A DNA stretch of 64,000 nt from Paenibacillus ginsengarvi (GTDB taxonomy: Bacteria; Bacillota; Bacilli; Paenibacillales; NBRC-103111), in contig NZ_RBAH01000025.1 of the NCBI RefSeq assembly GCF_003626695.1, forward strand, positions 62,001 to 126,000. The letters are read 5' to 3'. Made by a program: the position numbers and the translations under genes. How positions within the stretch are numbered: the stretch's first letter is position 1; the number at the start of each line of letters is the position of its first letter. The notes below the pieces were generated by a model, which did no database searches, had not been told where the DNA came from, and was given only the letters and a program-made list of their open reading frames with translations. Positions 1 to 8,918 of this stretch are shown here, one piece after another.

Positions 1-831
1 CGTAATCGGCGTGATCGGCAAGCGGACCGCATCCGAACGTATGCGCCCGGTCTGCATAAGCATCCACTTGATCGGTGCCGGATTAGGCTCGGCGAACAGC
101 AGCTTGATCAGCGGCACCAATTCGTCGAACGCCGCCTTGGCGTCTTTCACCCTGCGTTTCGCATACGCCTCGTACACGTTCACGAACCGGTCGGCGCCGA
201 TGTGCGCCGAAGCGAGCATGCCTCCGCTCGCCCCGCAGGTCAGCGCGGCGTAAAAATACAAATCGTCGCCGCACAGCAGCGCCTTGTCCGTCCGGCCGCC
301 CAGCTCGATAAAATTGCGGATGCCGCCGGAGCTTTCTTTGATCCCGACAATGCCCTCGATATCGAGCACGGCGGAAAGCTCCTCCGGCGTAAGAGTTAGA
401 CCGGTACGGTACGGAATGTGGTACGCTACGATCGGCAGCCCCGTATCCGCCACCCGTTTGTAATGCTCCAATACGCCTGCCGCGGAAGGACGGTTGTAAT
501 AAGGAGTGACGACGAGCGCGCCGTCCGCTCCGATCGACCGGGCTTTCTTCGTAAGCCGTACCGCCTCCGACGTGTCGTTCGATCCGGTTCCGACGATAAC
601 CGTAATGTTCCGGTCCGCTCTCAACTCTAGCGCGACCTCCGTCATCCGGCGCACTTCTTCCCAGCGGACAGTCGGGCATTCCCCCGTCGTGCCGCCCACG
701 ACAAGCCCGTGTACGCCTTGATCCAGCAGCGATTGCACCACCGTTCGGAAGCTTTGCAAATCGAGCTTGCCGTCGGGGGTAAAAGGAGCAATGACGGGTA
801 CGATAACGCCTTTCCATGCTTCAGCCACCAT
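1..831 (-). CDS. DapA-family synthase/lyase (dihydrodipicolinate synthase type), 3' end outside window
   Basis: This is a class I aldolase-fold protein of the DHDPS/N-acetylneuraminate lyase family; 277 codons are visible and the C-terminus runs off the left edge. The N-terminus has the strand-turn VIVPVIAPFTPDGKLD. The substrate motif GGTTGECP, the tyrosine motif PYYNRP and the Schiff-base lysine in GIKESS are all present, so it should be catalytically competent. The ATG at 831 follows GGGAGGG at good spacing. If it is the lysine-pathway enzyme it condenses pyruvate and aspartate semialdehyde. However, it stands alone beside a divergent LysR gene rather than in a dap/asd operon, so a catabolic paralogue (keto-deoxy sugar or hydroxyproline type) is equally possible. 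Family assignment is firm; substrate is inference. Confidence 0.85.
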   Translation of the reverse strand, partial: MVAEAWKGVIVPVIAPFTPDGKLDLQSFRTVVQSLLDQGVHGLVVGGTTGECPTVRWEEVRRMTEVALELRADRNITVIVGTGSNDTSEAVRLTKKARSIGADGALVVTPYYNRPSAAGVLEHYKRVADTGLPIVAYHIPYRTGLTLTPEELSAVLDIEGIVGIKESSGGIRNFIELGGRTDKALLCGDDLYFYAALTCGASGGMLASAHIGADRFVNVYEAYAKRRVKDAKAAFDELVPLIKLLFAEPNPAPIKWMLMQTGRIRSDAVRLPITPIT

Positions 832-903
832 GAACAATCCCTCCCACTGTCTAGCCGGCCTCGCTTGCAACCGGCTCTTGGACCCAGTGTAGCATAGGAA
901 TTC

Positions 904-943
904 CAATCGGAGTTAGCTATAATAAACGATAAGAACAATCGGA
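904..943. promoter_or_regulatory. Divergent dapA-like/lysR intergenic region with paired CAATCGGA repeats
   Basis: CAATCGGA occurs at 904-911 and again at 936-943 in the same orientation, 32 bp apart (about three helical turns). A TATAAT lies between them at 918-923. Paired sites on one face of the helix in a divergent intergenic region fit a LysR-type operator controlling both genes. This is inferred from spacing; no TSS is known. Confidence 0.35.
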
Positions 944-973
944 AATAACGATGGATGGAAGGCGGTGCGGAAC

Positions 974-1903
974 ATGGATTTATCCCTGATGCGGACGTTC
1001 AAAGAAACGGCGCGGCTGATGAACATTACGCGCGCAGCCGATTCGCTCGGCTACGCCCAATCGAGCGTAACCGCGCAAATCCGCAAGCTCGAGGAGTTTT
1101 ACGGTGTGCCGCTGTTCGAGCGGTACGGCCGGGGCATCCGGCTGACGCCCGGCGGGCGGGAGCTGCTCGCCTATGCCGATCGGCTGCTCGATCTGGCCGA
1201 GGAGTCGATGCAGGCGGTATCGGCGGAAACGGCCGGTTCGCTGACGCTCGGCACGATCGAATCGCTGGCCGCGTTTTACTTGCCCCCTTACGTGCGCCGG
1301 ATGAAGCAAACGTTCCCGGCGGCATCGCTGCTGCTGCAAACCGGCAGCGAGCCCGAGCTGCTGCACGGCGTGCGAACCGGCGAATACGACGCGACCCTCC
1401 TGCTGGATACGGAAACAAGCTCCGATCCGGACCTTGTACGTGTGATTGTAAAAGAAGAGCCGCTGCTGCTCGTCGCCAGGCCCGACCATCCGCTGGCCGG
1501 CATCGCCGCCATACAGCCGGCCGACTTAGCGTTGCATGCCTGGGTTGCCCCCGAGCGCAGCTGCGCCTACCGGAGCATGCTTGCCCGGCTGCTCCACGCT
1601 TACGGCGTCCGGCCGCAGCTCTCCTGCGAGCTCGGGAGCGTCGAAGCGATCAAGCGCTGCATTCTGCACGGCCTCGGCTTCTCGCTGCTGCCCGCCTGCG
1701 CCGTAGCGGCGGAAATCGCGGACGGGCGGCTCCGTGCGCTCCCGTTCTCGCATCCGGAGCTGCGTTTCTATATCCAGCTCGTCTATCCGGCGGGAAGATG
1801 GGTATCGCGGACGCTGGCGGCTTTAATCGCCATGCTGCGCGAATCGTCCGAGGGGGTCCTCAGCTCTCCAACAGACGCTTCAAACGGCCCGGATAGTCGG
1901 TAA
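974..1903 (+). CDS. LysR-family transcriptional regulator
   Basis: A typical LysR protein of 309 residues. The N-terminal winged helix (about residues 1-60) carries the family pattern LGYAQSSVTAQIRKLEE, and a periplasmic-binding-protein-like effector domain fills residues 85-300. I place the start at ATG 974, because the only good ribosome site (GGAAGGCGG) overlaps the upstream GTG at 965. It is divergent from the DapA-type gene, the usual arrangement for a LysR regulator and its target, so it probably responds to a substrate or product of that enzyme. Its last 44 bases overlap the 3' end of the convergent glycerophosphodiesterase gene. Confidence 0.88.
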   Translation: MDLSLMRTFKETARLMNITRAADSLGYAQSSVTAQIRKLEEFYGVPLFERYGRGIRLTPGGRELLAYADRLLDLAEESMQAVSAETAGSLTLGTIESLAAFYLPPYVRRMKQTFPAASLLLQTGSEPELLHGVRTGEYDATLLLDTETSSDPDLVRVIVKEEPLLLVARPDHPLAGIAAIQPADLALHAWVAPERSCAYRSMLARLLHAYGVRPQLSCELGSVEAIKRCILHGLGFSLLPACAVAAEIADGRLRALPFSHPELRFYIQLVYPAGRWVSRTLAALIAMLRESSEGVLSSPTDASNGPDSR

Positions 1904-2591
1904 TGATGCCGGATACGCCGCAGGCGATCATCTTCCGCATATCCGCTTCCTTATTGACGGTCCAAGGGTATACGCGCAATCCGCGTTCGGTTGCCGCGCG
2001 GACATTTTGCTCGTTCAAACGGCTCCAGTGCGGATGCAGCGAATAAACGGGATTGTCCAGCAACTGCGCCATCCGGTAATGATGTTTCATCCGAATGTTG
2101 TACAACAGCCCGACTCTCGCTTCCGGCTCCAGCTCCTTCACCTGCTCCAAAATGTCGAAATCGAACGAGGAGACGAAAACGCCGGCAAGACGGTTTTTAC
2201 GCTCCATAAGCTTAACGAGCGCGGGTACGATATCGCCTATTCCGGCTTTGACCTCCACGTTTATTTGAACTTCCGGCGGAACGAGGTCGAACACCTCCTC
2301 CAGCAGCGGCAGCCGCTCGCCCTCGAAGCGTTCGTGGAACCAGCGTCCGGCATCGGCCTTTTTCAGCTCCGCAACCGTCATATCGCTGATCGCGCCTTTG
2401 CCGTCGCTTGTCCGGTCGATCGTCGTGTCATGGCAAACGATCACCTCGCCGTCCTTCGACAGATGCACGTCCAGCTCGATGCCGGTACAGCCCTGCTCAA
2501 GACCGAGCGCAAACGCCGCCAGCGTATTTTCCGGGGCTTCCCCAGCCGCTCCGCGATGCGCGATTACCATCAAGTTGTCGTTCGTTGTCAT
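1860..2591 (-). CDS. Glycerophosphodiester phosphodiesterase, cytosolic type
   Basis: A 243-residue GDPD-family TIM-barrel enzyme that should hydrolyse glycerophosphodiesters to sn-glycerol 3-phosphate and an alcohol. The metal and catalytic residues are visible: AHRG with His12, ELDVHLSKDG with Glu39 and Asp41, and CHD with His54. ENTLAAF and the late NVEVK and YPWTVN blocks are also family hallmarks. There is no signal peptide, so it is the cytosolic (UgpQ/YqiK-like) form. It lies downstream of and in the same direction as a GlpP-type antiterminator, which links it to glycerol-3-phosphate metabolism. The start ATG follows AAAGGATGAG. The 3' end overlaps the convergent lysR. Confidence 0.9.
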   Translation of the reverse strand: MTTNDNLMVIAHRGAAGEAPENTLAAFALGLEQGCTGIELDVHLSKDGEVIVCHDTTIDRTSDGKGAISDMTVAELKKADAGRWFHERFEGERLPLLEEVFDLVPPEVQINVEVKAGIGDIVPALVKLMERKNRLAGVFVSSFDFDILEQVKELEPEARVGLLYNIRMKHHYRMAQLLDNPVYSLHPHWSRLNEQNVRAATERGLRVYPWTVNKEADMRKMIACGVSGIITDYPGRLKRLLES

Positions 2592-2692
2592 TGTTCTCTC
2601 ATCCTTTCGATTTTAAGATGATATGTAAATGTAGGAAAACCCGGTAACAAGCCAAAAAAAACCGAGTGAGTATACGTCAAAAGCGCCGGGAA

Positions 2693-2717
2693 CCTTTTTT
2701 TGCACGACAAAAAAAGG
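2693..2717 (-). repeat. Perfect AT-rich hairpin between glpP and the glycerophosphodiesterase gene
   Basis: CCTTTTTTTG (2693-2702) is exactly complementary to CAAAAAAAGG (2708-2717) around a 5-base loop. It lies in the 232-base gap between GlpP and its presumed target gene. GlpP proteins elsewhere act on leader terminators, so this could be part of a GlpP-responsive leader. The stem is AT-rich and lacks a following T-run on the minus strand, so it is not a standard terminator. Confidence 0.35.
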
Positions 2718-2823
2718 TCTGCCTCGGCCCCCTGGGTATTCTCTCGGTCTCCGAACCCAATCGGTCGTTACAGATGTTACTTGGCCCGCGTACCGGCTTG
2801 CCCGCGTGCAAGGCCGGGACGAG

Positions 2824-3378
2824 TTACCACAGCTCGGGCGAGCCTACGGATACGGCGAGCGCTCCCGCCGTCAGCCCTTCGTCGATCTCCTGCCGGTTGC
2901 CGACAAGTCCGCCCGCGATAATCGGCAGCGGGGTCAGATTCGTCATCTCGCGGATGATCCGCGGCATGATGCCCGGCATGACCTCGATCGCATCCGGGGA
3001 GCTTTGCTCCACTGCCTTGATGCCTCGTTGCACCGCGTTGCGGTCGATCAGGAAGATACGCTGGATCGCCAGCAGCCCGCTGTCCTTGGCCGCCTTAATA
3101 ATGGCGCTTTTCGTCGAGATGATGCCGGTCGGCCTCACGTGCTGGGCGACATAAGCGACCCCGCTCCGGTCGGGGGCAATCCCCTCGATAAACTCCATGT
3201 GCAGGAATACGTGCTTGCCCGCATCCTGGACGCGCCGCGTCAATTCATGAATATTAAGCAGCGAGCCGGTCAGCAGAAACACGACGTTGACGTCTCCACG
3301 CAGCGCGGCATCCAAATCCGCTTCCTTCTGGACGGCGGCAATCGTTTGATGCTCTACGATATCGACTATCGGATACAT
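2824..3378 (-). CDS. glpP: Glycerol-3-phosphate-responsive antiterminator
   Basis: A 184-residue GlpP-family protein, a TIM-barrel-like RNA-binding antiterminator that in Bacillus binds glycerol 3-phosphate and lets RNA polymerase read through leader terminators of glp genes. Characteristic blocks are NVVFLLTGSLLNI, KHVFLHMEFIEGI, GIISTKSAIIKAAK, AIEVMPGIMPRII and IIAGGLVGNRQEI. I chose ATG 3378 because GGAGGAG lies 8 bases upstream; the upstream ATG at 3411 would place that site inside the gene. The downstream same-strand gene is a glycerophosphodiesterase, as expected of the regulon, but no glpF, glpK or glpD is in view. Confidence 0.92.
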   Translation of the reverse strand: MYPIVDIVEHQTIAAVQKEADLDAALRGDVNVVFLLTGSLLNIHELTRRVQDAGKHVFLHMEFIEGIAPDRSGVAYVAQHVRPTGIISTKSAIIKAAKDSGLLAIQRIFLIDRNAVQRGIKAVEQSSPDAIEVMPGIMPRIIREMTNLTPLPIIAGGLVGNRQEIDEGLTAGALAVSVGSPELW

Positions 3379-3569
3379 GGGAAAGCTCCTCCACAAAAAG
3401 GCTTTGTCCATTATACCACGGATTGTCCGCTATGGCTTCCCATATGGCGATTTTTGCATCCGCTTCGGCCCGAACCGAATACCCGGAGCGGAGCCGCTCC
3501 GGGCATAGTCGGTCCATAGGCGCGGCGCACCTGCTCAGCAGGTGCCTCTATGCCGCACTGCATCTGTTG

Positions 3570-5465
3570 TTACCGGTTCAGCAGGCTGCCAACGTAACGC
3601 AGCATTTCGTTCGCGCATACCGGGCAGTAGCCGTGCTCCTCGATCAGCCGCTTCGTCACCTCGTTGATTTTTTTCAACTGGTTTTCGTCCGGCGTTTTTG
3701 TCGATGTCGTAATTTTGACGATGTCTTTGAGATCGGAGAACAGCTTCTTCTCGATCGCCTCGCGCAGCCGCTCGTGAGAGTTGTAATCGAACCGTTTACC
3801 TTTGCGCGAGTAAGTCGACATGCGGATCAAAATTTCTTCGCGGAACGCTTTTTTCGCATTTTCCGAAATACCGATCTGCTCTTCGATCGAACGCATCAGC
3901 CTTTCGTCCGGGTCCATCTCTTCTCCCGTCAGCGGATCGCGGATTTTTTGCCAGTTGCAGTAAGCCTCCACGTTGTCGAGGTAATTGTCGAACAAGGTTT
4001 TGGCCGATTCCTCGTAGGAGTATACGAACGCCTTCTGAATTTCCTTCTTGGCCAGCTCGTCGTATTCCTTGCGCGCGACCCCTATGTAGTTCAAATGACG
4101 ATCGCGCTCCTCTTTCGTAATGGACGGATGCTGGTCGAGACCATCCTTCATCGCGCGCAGCACGTCGAGGGCATTGAGGCAGTTCAAGTCGTGGCGAATA
4201 AGGGCGCTCGATATCCGGTTAATGACGTAACGCGGGTCGATGCCGGACATGCCTTCCTCGGCGTACTCGCTTTGCATTTCCTTCAGATCGGCTTCCTTGA
4301 GGCCCTCGATCGCTTCGCCGTCGTACATTTTCATTTTTTTGACCAGATCGACGCCCTGCTTTTTCGTCTCCTTCAGACGGGTCAATACCGTAAAAATGGC
4401 GGACGTTCGCAGCGTATGCGGGGCGATATGAATGTGCTTCATATCACTCTGGCCGATCAGCTTGCGGTAAATCTTCTCCTCTTCGGACACTTTCAGATTG
4501 TACGGAACCGGCATGACGATCATCCGCGATTGCAGCGCTTCGTTTTTCTTGTTCGCGATGAACGATTTGTACTCCGTTTCGTTCGTATGGGCAACGATCA
4601 GCTCGTCGGCGGAAATAAGCGCAAACCGACCCGCCTTGAAATTGCCCTCCTGAGTGAGCGATAACAAGTTCCACAGAAACTTCTCGTCGCATTTCAGCAT
4701 TTCCTGGAACTCCATCAGCCCGCGGTTCGCCTTGTTCAGTTCGCCGTCGAACCGGTAGGCGCGAGGGTCCGATTCCGAGCCGTACTCGGTGATCGTCGAA
4801 AAGTCGATGCTGCCGGTCAAGTCGGCGATATCCTGCGATTTCGGATCGGACGGACTGAACGTTCCGATGCCGATCCGCTCTTCTTCGGAGAGCAGCACCC
4901 GCTCAACGAGGACATCCTCGATCCGGCCGCCGTATTCCGTCTTCAGCCTCATCTGGCACGACGGGCACAGATTGCCCTCGATTCGGATGCCCAGCGTTTC
5001 CTCGATCTCCCCCCGCAGCTCAAGCGGAACGAGGTGAAGCGGCTCCTCGTGCATCGGGCAGCCCTTGATGCCGTAGAGCGCCCCCTCCGGCGACCGGGAA
5101 TACCGTTCCAGCCCGCGCTTCAGCATGGAGACGATCGTCGATTTGCCTCCGCTGACCGGTCCCATCAGCAGCAAAATCCGTTTGCGCACGTCCAGCCGTC
5201 TCGCCGCCGAATGGAAATATTCCTCCACCAGCTTCTCCAAAGTCCGCCCCAGACCGAACATCTCGTTCTCGAAAAACTTGTATCGCCGCTGGCCGTTTTC
5301 TTCCGTAATGCCGTGCCATGCGATCATATCGTACACACGCGCATGCGCGGTCTTGGCTACACCCGGATTTTGTTTTACGATTTCTACGTACTCGGCAAAC
5401 GTACCGGTCCAGGATGCCTTCTCCTGCTCTCTGCGATGTTCGGTTATTCGTTTGAAAATATCCAT
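3570..5465 (-). CDS. prkA: PrkA-family serine protein kinase (AAA+ type)
   Basis: A full-length PrkA (631 residues). The N-terminal AAA+ ATPase part has a Walker A motif GPVSGGKST at residues 102-110; the C-terminal half is the PrkA kinase-like domain. A CPMHEEPLH/CPSCQ cysteine pair sits in the ATPase part. In Bacillus PrkA acts during sporulation and stationary phase, with reported kinase and ATP-dependent protease activity. The start ATG follows GGAGG at 6 bases. The usual YhbH/SpoVR partners are not adjacent. About 105 bases upstream (5568-5575) there is a CATACGTA box that resembles a sigma-E -10 element; I could not find a convincing matching -35. Confidence 0.95.
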   Translation of the reverse strand: MDIFKRITEHRREQEKASWTGTFAEYVEIVKQNPGVAKTAHARVYDMIAWHGITEENGQRRYKFFENEMFGLGRTLEKLVEEYFHSAARRLDVRKRILLLMGPVSGGKSTIVSMLKRGLERYSRSPEGALYGIKGCPMHEEPLHLVPLELRGEIEETLGIRIEGNLCPSCQMRLKTEYGGRIEDVLVERVLLSEEERIGIGTFSPSDPKSQDIADLTGSIDFSTITEYGSESDPRAYRFDGELNKANRGLMEFQEMLKCDEKFLWNLLSLTQEGNFKAGRFALISADELIVAHTNETEYKSFIANKKNEALQSRMIVMPVPYNLKVSEEEKIYRKLIGQSDMKHIHIAPHTLRTSAIFTVLTRLKETKKQGVDLVKKMKMYDGEAIEGLKEADLKEMQSEYAEEGMSGIDPRYVINRISSALIRHDLNCLNALDVLRAMKDGLDQHPSITKEERDRHLNYIGVARKEYDELAKKEIQKAFVYSYEESAKTLFDNYLDNVEAYCNWQKIRDPLTGEEMDPDERLMRSIEEQIGISENAKKAFREEILIRMSTYSRKGKRFDYNSHERLREAIEKKLFSDLKDIVKITTSTKTPDENQLKKINEVTKRLIEEHGYCPVCANEMLRYVGSLLNR

Positions 5466-5785
5466 AGTAACCTCCTTTCATCTGCACGCATCATAACGGC
5501 TCACCTTCCGAAGGTTGACTCTCTTTTTGGGGTCGCGCTGCGCTATCGACTTTTGAAGCGTATTAAATACGTATGCGGGGGCCCGCCATTAATTGCCGGA
5601 AAATTTTATTCCGCACCTGCGAATTCGTTTGAAAAAACATGAAAGGGCAAAGCTTGGCAACCGGAACTCTTTGTTATCGTATATAATATTTGAAAAGCAT
5701 CGGTTCGAACCGTTTTGAGGAAACGCCTGTTTACGGGTGAGTTCCGTTCTTGCCTTGCCCTGCCAAACGAGGAGGTCTGCCTGAC
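5466..5785. other. Divergent intergenic region between prkA and the DUF2161 gene
   Basis: About 320 bases. It holds a short hairpin (ACCTTC/GAAGGT near 5504), a possible sigma-E-like CATACGTA on the minus strand (5568-5575) and a plus-strand ATATAAT near 5683 that could be a -10 for the DUF2161 gene without a clear -35. A TTTTTGGGG stretch near 5524 recalls the dispersed repeat seen elsewhere in the window, but the rest does not match. No gene is seen. Confidence 0.4.
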
Positions 5786-6493
5786 GTGTCCATCCAGAGC
5801 GAAACCGAGCTGTACGAGCCGGTCAAACGATACTTCGAGGCGCTTGGCTTCGAGGTGCGCGGAGAAGTGCGCCACTGCGACCTCGTCGCCCTGCGCGGCG
5901 ACGAGCCGCCGCTCATCGTCGAGCTGAAAAGAACGTTTAACATCCCGCTGCTCGTTCAGGGAATCGACCGGCTGTCGCAAGCCGACCGAGTATATGTGGC
6001 CGTAGAAATGCCCGCCACGGGAAGAGCCCCCCACGGGCTCAAATGGTCGGATGTATCCAAGCTGTGCCGCCGTCTCGGCCTCGGACTGATGACGGTCCGC
6101 TTCTATAAAAGCCGCAAGCCGAAGGTCGAGGTCGCATGCGATCCCGAACCGTACACTCCGCGAAAGAGCAAAGTGAAGGCATCTCGGCTCCTGTACGAAT
6201 TCCGTGAACGAAGCGGAGATTATAACGTCGGTGGCAGCACGCGGCAAAAGCTGATGACCGCTTATCGCGAGAAGGCGCTGGCGCTGGCGGTCATGCTGAA
6301 GCGCCACGGCAGCCTGTCGCCGAAGCAGCTGCGCGATTTGACCAGCAATCCGAAGGCCGCCGATCTGCTGCAAAAAAATTACTATCGCTGGTTTGAGAGG
6401 GAAGGGCGCGGAATCTATCGGCTTACGCCTATGGGAGAGCAGGCGCTCGACCAGTACAGCCACGTGTGGCAGGCGAAGTTTTCCGCAGAGTAG
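5786..6493 (+). CDS. DUF2161 protein, putative PD-(D/E)XK nuclease fold
   Basis: A 235-residue protein matching my recollection of the DUF2161 family, predicted to have a PD-(D/E)XK phosphodiesterase fold. The N-terminal half shows the expected order: an acidic helix (ETELYEPVKRYFE), Asp32 in HCDLVAL and Glu46-Leu-Lys48 in IVELK, followed by an IDRLSQADRVYVAV helix-strand. The C-terminal part (residues 140-235) looks like a basic winged-helix segment (LTSNPKAADLLQKNYYRWF). I chose GTG 5786, which has AGGAGG 10 bases upstream; the ATG at 5750 would put that site inside the gene. The true biological role is unknown; nothing nearby indicates a restriction or defence operon. Confidence 0.75.
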   Translation: MSIQSETELYEPVKRYFEALGFEVRGEVRHCDLVALRGDEPPLIVELKRTFNIPLLVQGIDRLSQADRVYVAVEMPATGRAPHGLKWSDVSKLCRRLGLGLMTVRFYKSRKPKVEVACDPEPYTPRKSKVKASRLLYEFRERSGDYNVGGSTRQKLMTAYREKALALAVMLKRHGSLSPKQLRDLTSNPKAADLLQKNYYRWFEREGRGIYRLTPMGEQALDQYSHVWQAKFSAE

Positions 6494-6572
6494 GAATGTT
6501 TACGCCGTACGTAGGATATCCATACTAATAGAAATGGTTGAAACATCGTATCCTGAATGCGGGGGCAAACCT

Positions 6573-7724
6573 ATGGCTGGTCATGTCGGCAGCTTGCTGA
6601 GAAGCAAACATCGCAAACTCGAACGCTTCGCGCCGCTGCTTGCGGCGGCTGCGCTATTATGTGCCGGCTGCGTGCCGGAAGATTCGGGGTCTGTGCCCGC
6701 TGCGGCGGAGCGCAGCTTGGTGGAGCAGTTGACGCCGCACGGGGCCCCTTCGGCCGCAGCCGGAGGCGAACAAGCCGGAGCGGCTCGAAGCGCGGGCGAA
6801 CCCGATCCGATCCGCCCTCCAGCCCAGTCCGGTTCCCACGGCCTGCCGCCGGCCGGAGAAAACGGCGCGCTTCAGCCGCTGCCGATTCCCGGCGCAAGCG
6901 CGGAGCCCTCGGCGGCTATTCCCTTAACGCCTGCTGCTGAAAGCGGTTCCGCAGCAGGCCATACGGCGAGTGCCGCCGGGAACGCCGCCGCGGCTGCCAC
7001 CGCAGGAGCCGTTTCCTCGGCTCAGCCTCGTTCCCAAGCCGGGGCCAAGCAAACAGCGGCGCCGAAGTTTTCCATCCCGGTGCTCAACTACCACAGCATC
7101 GGAGTCGAACCGGATAACAATGCCGTTCTGGACCCGAAAAAGCTGGATGAACAGATGGCGCATTTGTCCAAGGAGGGGTATACGGCGCTGACGCTCCAGC
7201 AGTTCATCGGCATTTGGGACGGGCACATGGAGGCGCCGGCGAAGCCTGTGCTGCTAACGTTTGACGACGGCTACACCGACAATTACACCGAAGCGATGCC
7301 GATCCTGCGCAAATACGGTTTTACGGCGACGATGTTCGTCTCTCCGGGGATGACCGGACAAGATGGCTATTTTGCCGAATGGGAGCAAATCCGCGAAATG
7401 CGGGACGCAGGCTGGGATATTCAGCCGCATGGCATGTCGCACCCGTACATGCACAAATTGCCTCTTGATAAGCAGCGCTACGAAATTGCCGAATCGATTA
7501 AGCAGCTTAAAGAGCAAACCGGACTGGATACGTATGTGTTCTGTTATCCGTACGGCATGCGCAATGGCGATACGCTGAAGCTGCTCGAGGAGAGCAAGGT
7601 GCGCTTCGCCTTCACGATCGACCAGGGCCGGACCGAACCTTCGCAAAATCCGCTGCTGCTGAAGCGCATCTTCGTCGGCGGCAAGGAAAGCATGGACACT
7701 TTCCTTAAAAAGCTGAAGCCGTAA
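6573..7724 (+). CDS. Polysaccharide deacetylase lipoprotein (NodB domain)
   Basis: A 383-residue surface lipoprotein. A basic N-terminus and hydrophobic segment end in CAGC, with the likely lipid-bearing Cys33. A low-complexity Ala/Pro/Ser/Gly linker (about 34-165) acts as a spacer through the wall. A carbohydrate esterase 4/NodB domain follows (about 165-383). The metal-binding motifs are present: TFDDGY near 229-234, an HGMSHP block near 285-291, and YPYGMRN. It should remove N-acetyl groups from peptidoglycan or an exopolysaccharide on the outside of the cell. ATG 6573 has GGGGG seven bases upstream; earlier in-frame ATGs have no ribosome site and would spoil the signal peptide. Confidence 0.88.
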   Translation: MAGHVGSLLRSKHRKLERFAPLLAAAALLCAGCVPEDSGSVPAAAERSLVEQLTPHGAPSAAAGGEQAGAARSAGEPDPIRPPAQSGSHGLPPAGENGALQPLPIPGASAEPSAAIPLTPAAESGSAAGHTASAAGNAAAAATAGAVSSAQPRSQAGAKQTAAPKFSIPVLNYHSIGVEPDNNAVLDPKKLDEQMAHLSKEGYTALTLQQFIGIWDGHMEAPAKPVLLTFDDGYTDNYTEAMPILRKYGFTATMFVSPGMTGQDGYFAEWEQIREMRDAGWDIQPHGMSHPYMHKLPLDKQRYEIAESIKQLKEQTGLDTYVFCYPYGMRNGDTLKLLEESKVRFAFTIDQGRTEPSQNPLLLKRIFVGGKESMDTFLKKLKP

Positions 7725-7744
7725 GCCCGGCGTTAAACCAAACA

Positions 7745-7796
7745 AGCGAGCAGCGGCCCCGGTTCTTCTGCCAGAAACGGGAGGGCCGCGCTCGCT
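7745..7796. terminator. Bidirectional hairpin between convergent genes
   Basis: AGCGAGC-AGCGGCCC pairs with GGGCCGC-GCTCGCT around a 22-base loop. It lies between the convergent deacetylase and response-regulator genes, so it probably ends both transcripts. The T-tracts are short. Confidence 0.6.
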
Positions 7797-7808
7797 ATGC
7801 GTCATTTT

Positions 7809-8918
7809 CTAAGTCCTCTTATGCTCCCGGTACCAGCTCCGGATCGGCTGAGGCACCTCCGAATCAAACTCGTCCCTCATCATTCGCTCGAGTGCCGCAT
7901 ACCCTTTATCGACCGAGCTCCAATCTCCAAGCTTCGCATACTGCCGCATCAGCGAAAAATGAACCTCCTCCGAATACGGGAACATACGGAGCGCCCGGTA
8001 ATAAACCGAAACCGCCTCCATCCGTTTGCCTTCGCTATCCAGCCATTCCGCAAGCCGCATCACATGCCGGAAGCAGATCGTCTTGAGCCGCTGCCGTTCG
8101 CTTTCCGCCCATAAATAGTCGTATTCGGCCAAATAATCGCCGCGGTACAGCTCCAGCAGTCCGAGATGAAGCTCAAGCGTCCCCGGCTCCAGCTTCGTCT
8201 CCATGACTCCCTTCTCCCATTCCTCGGCGTCGATTTTGACATCGTTCAGCTCGAGACGGTAGCCTTTCTCATAATTGACGATCCGCACATCCGCTCCGAG
8301 CGATTCCATCGTCTTGCGGATTTGATAGATCGTAGTATACAGCTGCGTATACCCTCTCTTGATATCCACCTCCGGCCACAGTACCTCGAGCAGCGCATCC
8401 TTGCGCACCGGCTGGGCCCGGTGATGGAGCAAATAGGCGAACAGCTCCTGCGCCTTCGTCGTCCTCCACGGGATCGGCTCCGTCTTCGCCAGATCCATCT
8501 CCAGCACCTGGAAGCTGCGGATCATAACCGCACGGCTCGCAGGCGGGATGGGAGGATGGCCTTTTCGTTCCGCCAGCCGGGCTACCGTGCGGGCCAGCCG
8601 CTCTTTTTCCACCGGCTTCAAAATGTAGTCGACCGCGTTCAGCTCGAACGCCTTGACGGCATACTCCTCAAAAGCCGTTACAAATACGATATCCGTGCCG
8701 GGAGCCCGCTGCGCGAGCAGCTCCGCCGCCTCGACTCCGCTTAACACCGGCATTTCGATATCGAGAAAAACAACGTCCGGCGGATTCGCCGCCACGGCCT
8801 CCAGCGCCTCCTCCACATCCGCATATTTGCCGATCACTTCGACACTGCCGATCGCAAGCAGCTGCTTCTCCAAATAACGAAGCGCCAGCTCCTCATCGTC
8901 TGCCAAAATCGCTCTCAC
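7809..8918 (-). CDS. Response regulator with winged-helix and BTAD output domains
   Basis: A 369-residue regulator. The receiver domain (1-120) has the acidic pair Asp7/Asp8, phospho-acceptor Asp53 and Lys101. A winged-helix DNA-binding domain (about 130-225; LWPEVDIKRGYTQLYTTIYQIRK) is followed by a bacterial transcriptional activation (BTAD/TPR-like) domain to the end, a SARP-like output arrangement. It starts with GTG at 8918, overlapping the sensor kinase stop by the four bases GTGA, so the two are translationally coupled and surely form one system. Repeated TGAACA/TGTTCA hexamers near the kinase promoter and in the next leader are candidate binding sites (inference). Confidence 0.9.
   Translation of the reverse strand: MRAILADDEELALRYLEKQLLAIGSVEVIGKYADVEEALEAVAANPPDVVFLDIEMPVLSGVEAAELLAQRAPGTDIVFVTAFEEYAVKAFELNAVDYILKPVEKERLARTVARLAERKGHPPIPPASRAVMIRSFQVLEMDLAKTEPIPWRTTKAQELFAYLLHHRAQPVRKDALLEVLWPEVDIKRGYTQLYTTIYQIRKTMESLGADVRIVNYEKGYRLELNDVKIDAEEWEKGVMETKLEPGTLELHLGLLELYRGDYLAEYDYLWAESERQRLKTICFRHVMRLAEWLDSEGKRMEAVSVYYRALRMFPYSEEVHFSLMRQYAKLGDWSSVDKGYAALERMMRDEFDSEVPQPIRSWYREHKRT

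Noticed and set aside
83..817. Arg/Gly-rich minus-strand frame overlapping the first gene
   Set aside because: It is an out-of-frame shadow. The real frame on the same strand (1-831) reads an intact DapA-family protein through the left edge.
3423..4664. 413-codon plus-strand frame opposite prkA
   Set aside because: It has Phe/His/Arg-rich low-meaning composition, lacks a ribosome site, and lies wholly antisense to a complete PrkA gene.
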